Assembly: GCA_033085395.1 (NCBI GenBank)
Contig: JANQBS010000077.1
Span: forward strand, 1 to 64,000
Reading direction: 5' to 3'
Length of the DNA: 64,000 nt
From: Xanthoparmelia taractica
Lineage: Eukaryota; Ascomycota; Lecanoromycetes; Lecanorales; Parmeliaceae
This document shows, piece after piece, positions 57,107 to 64,000 of the stretch. The notes below the pieces were generated by a model that worked only from the letters and a program-made list of their open reading frames with translations, ran no database searches and was not told where the DNA came from. The position numbers and the translations under genes are program-made. The first letter of the stretch is position 1. Every line of letters starts with the position of its first letter.

Positions 57107-59718
57107 ATGTCTGAATCTTGGTGGAAAGAAGCTGTTATCTATCAGGTGAAGCGGGCATTATGAATGAAGAACCCTTGAGTCTCATCGTTGCCGCAGGTCT
57201 ATCCCGCGTCTTTCCAAGATACCAACGGAGATGGTTGGGGAGAGTAAGTCTTTCTCCAGTCCATGTTCCATCTTTGGATCTAGATCATGAGCTTTCAGGC
57301 ATGATCTAGGGACTCTTCACTCTCGGAACGTATTTCAAGGGTTCCTCATAGATAGGCAATACTGACTCATATATAAAAACCAGTGTCAAAGGCATCACTT
57401 CCAGACTGGACTACCTTCAACAGTTGGGTGTCGATATAGTATGGGTCTCACCAAGTTAGTTCCCATCACTCTGCACATAGTACATTACTGAATCTTGGTA
57501 GTATACAAAAGTCCACAAAAGGTATATCGGCCCCGGATTTTGCCCTGCATGACATGTTGAGGAGTAGAAAGATAGCTCCTCGCCGTGAAGTAGAGATGCT
57601 GAGCTGAGAGTATCCATAGGACATGGGATATGATATTTCAGATTACAAGACTATTGACCCGATATATGGAACCATCGAGGATGTTGATAGTCTTGTCTCA
57701 GAACTCAAAAAGCGAGGGATGAAATTGATGATGGATCTTGTGGTCAATCAGTAAGTTTATTTGTGGTTCAGATTTGTTCTCCTGACTCGGCCTTGACTTT
57801 TGAGACATGTCTTCGGAGTCTTGACTATGTCGCCGTGGGTCAAGGTTCAAGTTCATTGTCTGAACCGGCAGTGCTGACTTCAAAAACCCTTCTAGCACAT
57901 CGAATGAAGTACTACCCTCCACTGCCCTCAATTTTCATCGCCACCACGCTAATCGGAGCAGCATGCGTGGTTCCGAGAATCTCGCTCCTCCCTGACCAAT
58001 CCAAAACGCTCCTGGTACATCTGGAAAAAGCCAAAACGAGACGCTGCAGGAAATCCTTTACCACCAAACAACTGGTCGCAGATCCTCGGCGAAGCGAACA
58101 GCGCGGTAAGTCTACTCGTCCGAGTGTCTTCTCCTCCATGCGTACCATATTCGCGTCGTATATCTCACCTAGCGAGATTCTGTTCTCCTCCACCGTTTCT
58201 GTCTGGTTGAATCACATTTTGATAGGGAAGTACTAACTCCGAGATCTTGAAGTGGACATACGATGCCGAGACCGACGAGTACTACCTCTCTCTGTTCACG
58301 CCCGAACAGCCGGATCTCAACTGGGAAAATCCTGAAGTTCGGGCAGCGGTCCACGACGTGATGCACTTTTGGCTTGAGCGCGGCGCTTGTGGATACCGAA
58401 TGGATGTTATAAATCTGATTAGCAAAGATCAGCGCTTTCCTGACGCAGAGCCTACCCTGGGTCCCGACCAAAAGTATCACCCCGGTAGCAAATACTATAT
58501 CAATGGTCCGCGCATGCATGAGTACTTACAGGAGATTAAACATAAGGTTCTGCAAAAGCATGGCGCCATCACCGTTGGCGAAATGCCTGGCGTCAGTGAC
58601 ATCGACGAGATATTGCGCACCGTGCGAAGCAAAAACGGCGAGCTTAACATGATCTTCATTTTCGATGTCGTAGATCTAGACAATGAACCAGGCCAAGGCA
58701 GGATGACACTTCGTGAGTGGAGCGTTAAAGATCTCGCCAGAGTCATCTCCAAGTGGCAACGAGCCATGCTCGAGCATGATGGCTGGAACAGCGTCTTTAT
58801 TGAGAATCACGACAATCCACGATCGGTGTCTCGATACTGCGATGACGGCGACGCCTACCGCGAGTACGGTGCAAAATTGCTCGCGCTAATGCAGACTACT
58901 TTGAGTGGCACACTCTTTGTATATCAAGGGGAAGAGCTGGGCATGAAAAACGTATGGCGTGTTTTAGAGCTGCATAGTCCTCCCGTAGACCCATTCCTCA
59001 ATTACAAGACATGTCTCGAGGGCAGAACTTTTTGTTCTATTTCCGACACTGCTCCCAAAACCGCGGGGGATCTCAACATTGTCTTTGATTGTAGAAATGC
59101 TGACTCTGAAAATTACCATAGATGCCGAAGTCTTGGGACATTACGAAAGAGTACAAGGATATTGAATCAATCAACTTTTGGAAGAAATGCAAGGAACTAT
59201 ACGGCAATGATCCCAAGATGTTGGCAGAGGAACGCAACATCCTAGTAAAGAAGGCAAGAGATCATGCCCGGACTCCTATGCAATGGAATACTGGCGCCAA
59301 TGCTGGCTTCTGTGAGTCCGGCGTCGAACCGTGGATGAGGGTGAACGACTACAAAGACATCAATGCAGAGAAACAGCAATCAGCGGACGGCGAAGATCAG
59401 CTGAGTACATGGCAGTTCTGGCAACGCGGGCTGGCGAATCGGAAAACACATTCAGATTGCTTTGTATATGGGGATTTTTACACCGTGGGTCCAGAAAGTG
59501 ATCAGGTGTTTGCGTATATGCGGTCAGGCAAGAAAAGCGGCAAGTGGCTGGTGGTTCTGAATTTCTCGGGCAAAGATGTCGAGTGGGACATTCCCAACGA
59601 GCTCAAGGTCGAAGGATGGATGGCTGGGAACTACCTAAAGGGAAAGCCTGACAAAAAACTGGAAGGGTCCGTTGGTCTGAGACCGTGGGAGGGCATTCTG
59701 GGGAAATGCGTACCTTAG
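57107..59718 (+). CDS. Alpha-glucosidase (maltase / oligo-1,6-glucosidase), GH13
   Basis: Nine exons: 57107-57145, 57197-57243, 57384-57454, 57502-57521, 57620-57750, 57896-57908, 57962-58105, 58253-58951, 59122-59718 (586 aa, usual maltase length). N-terminus MSESWWKEAVIYQ-VYPASFQDTNGDGWGD and DMGYDISDYKTIDP are typical. Catalytic residues: nucleophile Asp206 (CGYRMDVINL), acid Glu265 (TVGEMPG), Asp342 (ENHDNPR). No signal peptide, so it acts in the cytosol on imported maltose, isomaltose or sucrose. Exons 4 and 6 have only 20 and 13 nt; the intron before exon 8 has a perfect TACTAAC branch site. Regulation may involve the divergent promoter shared with the transporter. Confidence 0.93.
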
Positions 59719-60165
59719 AACGAACGGTCAATAGATCCTTGCTAAGTAACAAAACCTGCCAACGCTGCAAGTTACTATAACAGATAATTAGAGTCTGGTG
59801 GTAGCGCTGCTGTCTTGGTCCAATTATCTCCATTGAAGTGAACGAGCTGGCAGCTGGTTAGCTGGCTTCCTGATATCACAATCGCAGCTACTGTCATGAG
59901 AGAATGCACTGAATGCCAACAGTATGAGACTGTCCCGATGGCATCTTAATAATAGACTGGAGATAACGTCACTGAATGTCATCCCGAAGTTCCTCCTTGA
60001 CAGAAGACCATTGACCATGCTTCTGAGCTTGGAACTGGACAAAGCCACGTCCAACATCCACTTCGCAAGACCGTCAGACTGTTCTTGTTGCCCTGTGTAT
60101 GGACACATTCGTAGAACATCTCCACCAACGAAACCCGTAGATGCAGGGGATATGGTCAACAGCTA
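59719..60165. other. Intergenic (convergent 3' ends)
   Basis: Between the maltase (plus) and prolyl-tRNA synthetase (minus). No gene seen. Confidence 0.45.
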
Positions 60166-62477
60166 TTAGAGTTGCTGCAACAGCCCCTCAACAAAAGCCT
60201 TTAGATCGTGGGCAGATACCGACTTCTTGATACTCAACCTACGGCATTGGACTTCACATTTCCTGTCACTCTTCCAGCCCCTGCCTAAAATGACAATTAT
60301 AGGATAGCCGATCATATCGGCGTCTTTGATCTTCCAGCCAAAGTCCCTCTTCCGGTCATCCAAGATAGCATCAATTAATTCATGGGAAGAGTGACCACTG
60401 CTATTAGTAAGCAGATCGTAGACATTGACAGCTTCGCTCTCCGTGCCTTTCGTTGGAATTATGACTGCTTCAAAAGGGGCAATGATTCGTGGCCAGTTGA
60501 GGCCTTTGTTATCTGCAAGAGAATCGGCTACTGCGGCGATCAAGCGGGAGACGCCGATCCCGTGACAGCCCATCTGTACTGGGATCCGATCGGACAAGGT
60601 GACGGATTGACTTGGCATACTGGAGTATTCCTGTTTGGGGTCTTTATGTGAGGGGTCTGCATCGATCGTGGCTTCCAAAGGCGCGCTGTATCGGTTTCCG
60701 AGGTGGAACGTATGGCCTAGCTCAACCGCGCTTTCAACTCTCAAAGTGCCGTCATCGCAATTGGGGCAGGAGTCGCCAGTCTCGATTCGGACAAGATCAA
60801 TCATATTGTTCATTTCAGCGAATGTATTCTCAACAGGGACGTTCGCGCTTCCAATGGAGGTCGAAAACGACTTTGAGAGACTTGGGAGAGGCTTCTGCAA
60901 AATACATCGAATGTCCACTGCTCGTAATATTCGAGCTTTGCTCGAGGCTCTTTTTTCAGCGACATCGCTACTTCGTTTAGCCTTGAACATTTCCAACGGA
61001 TCTTCGGCGCCTAGGTCGATCTCAGGGAATATCATTTTAATTGCGTAAGGGTTGATATCAGTCTTCCGGTAGCCTTTTTCAGTGACTGCTCGTGTTTCGA
61101 CCTCGGCGGGTAAAGACGCGTAGACTAGGGTGTTGCGATCCTGGCTGATACCAAGCCATCGATTCTGGCCTTCACTTGCCGGAAATTCGATTTCCGCAAT
61201 CAAGTGTCCCAGCGACCCACCTTCGGAGCTGCACTGCTTCCAGCTAGAGCTGTCCATTCCTTGGGAGACGGATACGTCCTTATCTGTACTTCTGGAATGC
61301 CTATGATCTCGAGCGATCCTGCTTTCCGCAAGCTCTTCATTGACAATGTAATCGCAAGAGCCGCAACAGACAAGGTTGTCTTCCCCCTTCTTCGACGGAA
61401 AGTGGTACTCATGGCTGAGATTGCCTCCAATGTCACCAGAAGAGGCTTCGGCTGTCAAGTAAGGTATTTTGAGCTCACTAAAGAGAGCATTATAGGCCTG
61501 CCGTACAGTTTGGTATGTCTGAAGCGCGTCTTCGGTGGTAGCATCGAATGTGTAAAGATCTTTCATAAGAAACTCCTTAGTTCGAAGAAGACCTTGGCGT
61601 GGACGCGGTTCATCTCGATATTTGCGTGCTGCACAGTCAGCTTTGGAAAGTTTCGGAGCGCAGGCAACAGAACGAACATATTTGATAGAGTCTAAGTGGC
61701 AACTCATTGTAAGATTTGACAATGCTGCCAACCAATGACGTAATCTCTTCTTCATGTGTAGGGGCCAACAGGTATTTGCCGCCTTTACGATCTTGCAGTC
61801 TGAAAAGCTGTGACCTGTGTGTTAAAGAGCTTCGAAATTGAGCTACAGAGCATGCCTGCTTTGGTCTTCAGCTTACCTCTGAACTGCTGCTACCTAGCCT
61901 TCCTGTCTTCTTCCACAAGTCTTCCGATGAGAATGTCGACAGTGAAAGCTTTGACGCACCTAAAAGTCGTATTTAGTTACTGGGGGGTTTCAGACGCTGT
62001 ACGATCAGACGAACCAAGCTTGAGCATGTGCTTATCAATTAATCTTTCTACCTTTTCCTGAACACGCAAGCCTAGGGGCAGAAATTGAAAGAGTCCAGCA
62101 TGCGCCCATAGAGCAAACTCAGTATATACAATGATACCCAATATGATCGCCACATACCTGACGTACGAAGCCGGCTCTGATTAACAGTGAATGAGAATCT
62201 TCTGATCATTTTGTCAGTAATCCGCTTTAACAAAAGTCTTGTTTTGGTACCTTTCGCATCCTTCGTAGGGGCAATCCCGCCCGTTGGTACCCAGAATCTT
62301 GACAGTCGCCTTCTGCCATCGTCCTGGAGGAATTTAGCCAGCACTCAGTCATATCAGCAAGCCTTTGCGGACATGATAGAACCGTAGCCCCAAATCGATG
62401 CCAACGCGAGTGTAGCCTAGTAAATTAGAGAGTTTAGGCGGGCGTAAGACTTTATCTGCTCGAAGGAACGACTTCAT
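60166..62477 (-). CDS. Mitochondrial prolyl-tRNA synthetase
   Basis: Seven exons: 62477-62373, 62323-62251, 62201-62158, 62117-62015, 61959-61877, 61807-61678, 61628-60166 (666 aa). The N-terminus (MKSFLRADKVLRPPK...) is basic and amphipathic, fitting mitochondrial import. Then RLSRFWVPTGGIAP, DSHSLLIRAGFVRQ, HAGLFQFLPLGLRVQEKVE (class II motif 1 region), LLAPTHEEEIT, SRKYRDEPRPRQGLLRTKEFLMKD (motif 2 region; shown here in part), a long editing-like insert, motif 3 GCHGIGVSRL, and an anticodon-binding C-terminus. It charges tRNA-Pro in mitochondria (yeast counterpart Aim10). The third intron (62157-62118) has only 40 nt, so that junction is less certain. Confidence 0.88.
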
Positions 62478-62933
62478 CCAAGGCAGATTTAAATACGAAA
62501 GATACCAGAAGACTATTGAAAATCTTCAGCACATCTCGCGTCGCTGATTGAACAAATTATACGCAGTCTCAGAGAATGATATCGCTACAGGGCTAGTGAG
62601 CTACAGATTCGTCTGGGGTCTTGTCAACCGCGAAGATACCCGCGCGGCAGTTGCCATGCGAATTTAGAGTGTAAATACTGCCTGCCACTTGGAAACCTAT
62701 CATGATTACAACATCAATCTTCGCTGTAAGTTTCCTGGTTTACATACTTCTAAAACCTGAATGCTACTGGCAGAAAACAAGCTTCGATCACGCGAAGAAC
62801 CTGGTGAGGCCAAGGGGCCAATCCTCCAAATCTCCTCAGGCTCTGGGTAAATTAATTGCAGCAATCCAAATATAACTGCGGGACCTCTTTTGGGATAGAT
62901 CATCAAGCAGCCATTTTATTACTATCAGCAAAT
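62478..62933. other. Divergent promoter region ProRS / secreted protein
   Basis: No gene recognised. Confidence 0.45.
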
Positions 62934-63716
62934 ATGCGCCCTTTCATCGCCTATGCCCTTACCGTCTGCCTTACTCTTACCCCTGCCCTCGCAGGCCAGT
63001 ACTCAGCCTTTATCGCCTCCAGCACGGATCATTCTTCCAGGCTCGAAGGTCTCATAAATGTGGATCTCTTTCGCCGAGATTCCAAATGTCCCAATTCCTG
63101 CTCCTCGGTCGGCAACAGTAAAGCCTGCTGCCCCAAAAAGACTAACTGCGCCCTCGACGAAGTTGGAAACATCGCATGCTGCCCGGATAACGCCGATTGC
63201 ACCGGTACGGTAGGCCCTGCAGCAGGAGCCTCCACAGTATCACCAGTCGCGGGGTCTTCAACAACGGCGAGCGCAGCAGCTATCACGCATGCAATCACTG
63301 GGAGTAGCACGGTTGCGAACAGCTATTACCCCTTTCCGATCCTCCCAACAAGATACGCGAACGCTGCTGAGTGCACAACATCGTACTCGAGCTGCCAGTT
63401 AGAGTCCGCAAAGTGCACAGGCGTGCTGGAAGGAGGAGGCATGGGTGTGACGGTCTCTGGCCCTGGCGGAGGTATTACGCAACAAGGGGCCATTGCACCA
63501 GCATCAGCGGAGTCAATCTGTTCTAGTCTGAGCGCAGAAGCGTGCCACGGACTAGCACTTACGCAATGTTCGACGCTTGGCGGTGCTGCTAAGACGGCGG
63601 CTGCTGGGTCGTTTGTGGAGGGAAGTGCGAATACCGCGCCTACCAAATGTGCGGCGGCCTTTTATGGCGTGGGTATGGGAGTAGCAGTAGGACTGGCCGG
63701 TCACGTTATTGGTTGA
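62934..63716 (+). CDS. Secreted Cys-rich, probably GPI-anchored protein
   Basis: Single exon, 260 aa from ATG 62934; the frame extends upstream only to a TTG. MRPFIAYALTVCLTLTPALA is a signal peptide. A Cys block follows: CPNSCSSVGNSKACCPKK, CALDEVGNIACCPDNADCTG, with paired CC as in fungal cell-wall proteins. Next is a Ser/Thr/Ala-rich stretch (likely O-glycosylated) and a second Cys module (CTTSYSSCQLESAKCTG, SICSSLSAEACHGL, CSTLGG). The end FYGVGMGVAVGLAGHVIG is hydrophobic and preceded by small residues, as needed for GPI attachment. Likely cell surface; no enzymatic domain seen. Confidence 0.8.
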   Translation: MRPFIAYALTVCLTLTPALAGQYSAFIASSTDHSSRLEGLINVDLFRRDSKCPNSCSSVGNSKACCPKKTNCALDEVGNIACCPDNADCTGTVGPAAGASTVSPVAGSSTTASAAAITHAITGSSTVANSYYPFPILPTRYANAAECTTSYSSCQLESAKCTGVLEGGGMGVTVSGPGGGITQQGAIAPASAESICSSLSAEACHGLALTQCSTLGGAAKTAAAGSFVEGSANTAPTKCAAAFYGVGMGVAVGLAGHVIG

Positions 63717-64000
63717 GACAAGAGGTACCTCGTTTGTTTTCATGTCATTTATGTCGTTTGTGTCAACGATTTGGGACGATTTGCAAATCAGCGATTGATT
63801 GGTGCTTGGGCTTGTCAGTTGGAAGCAGTGCAAGGCGACGACGATAGCCATTCATAGATGGGCGTAGATGATCTCAATACATCTTCAGTTACTGCTTTTT
63901 CTAAAGGACAGAACTGGAGGGGTTGCTGTTGGGTAGATAGCCATCGATACTTAACTTAGCATAACCGGGAGACAATGGATACAAGACATGAAGATTGTAA
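63717..64000. other. 3' flank of the secreted-protein gene
   Basis: Non-coding to the window's end; 3' UTR expected. Confidence 0.4.

Noticed and set aside
1..64000. tRNA, rRNA and CRISPR signals
   Set aside because: No paired cloverleaf with a convincing T-loop, no rRNA-like core and no regularly spaced repeats were found by eye; a covariance-model scan would be decisive for small RNAs.

Overview
The window is nuclear DNA of a filamentous ascomycete (Pezizomycotina; the class cannot be fixed from sequence alone). Evidence: dense protein genes on both strands, many short GT..AG introns (mostly 47-70 nt, C/TTRAY branch sites near the 3' end), a repeat with the footprint of repeat-induced point mutation (RIP), and families typical of this group (Zn2Cys6 regulators, CorA-like proteins, degenerate kinases, a CCCH/DUF7923-type protein). 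I built exon models by hand from splice sites, phase and recalled family patterns; nothing was run through a database.

Region A, 1-14.7 kb, looks accessory: a RIP-mutated AT-rich repeat (1-1560), a kinase plus vWA-like gene (minus), a 63-aa mini-gene and a CorA-like membrane protein gene (plus), a broken CCCH zinc-finger gene ending at an AT-rich block with two hairpins (11.2-12.5 kb), and a degenerate small kinase (minus). Region B, 14.7-25.8 kb, is conserved core: ORC1 (plus), Prp46 (minus), gankyrin/Nas6 (plus), a TMF-like golgin (minus), a Nit2-type amidase (plus) and a charged coiled-coil protein with a 29-residue tandem repeat (minus). A low-complexity, gene-poor gap (25.8-27.8 kb) follows.

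Region C, 27.8-50.1 kb: a flavin monooxygenase of Baeyer-Villiger type, a short coiled-coil protein, a bHLH factor divergent from MED19, a CK2 beta subunit, a Zn2Cys6 regulator, a secreted HExxH metallopeptidase, an ADE17/ATIC gene with 19 exons, a JmjC/cupin-8 protein and a CIA30-domain protein. Region D, 50.1-53.1 kb, is again accessory: a small protein with two tandem Zn2Cys6 clusters lacking the basic residues, and a peroxiredoxin-like pseudogene. Region E, 54-64 kb: an ACS-family MFS transporter, a GH13 maltase, a mitochondrial prolyl-tRNA synthetase and a secreted Cys-rich, probably GPI-anchored protein.

The core genes do not form one pathway; they cover replication licensing, splicing, proteasome assembly, Golgi tethering, purine synthesis, Mediator and CK2 signalling. 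Maltase and MFS transporter are neighbours that could both serve nutrient use. No CRISPR array, rRNA or convincing tRNA was seen.
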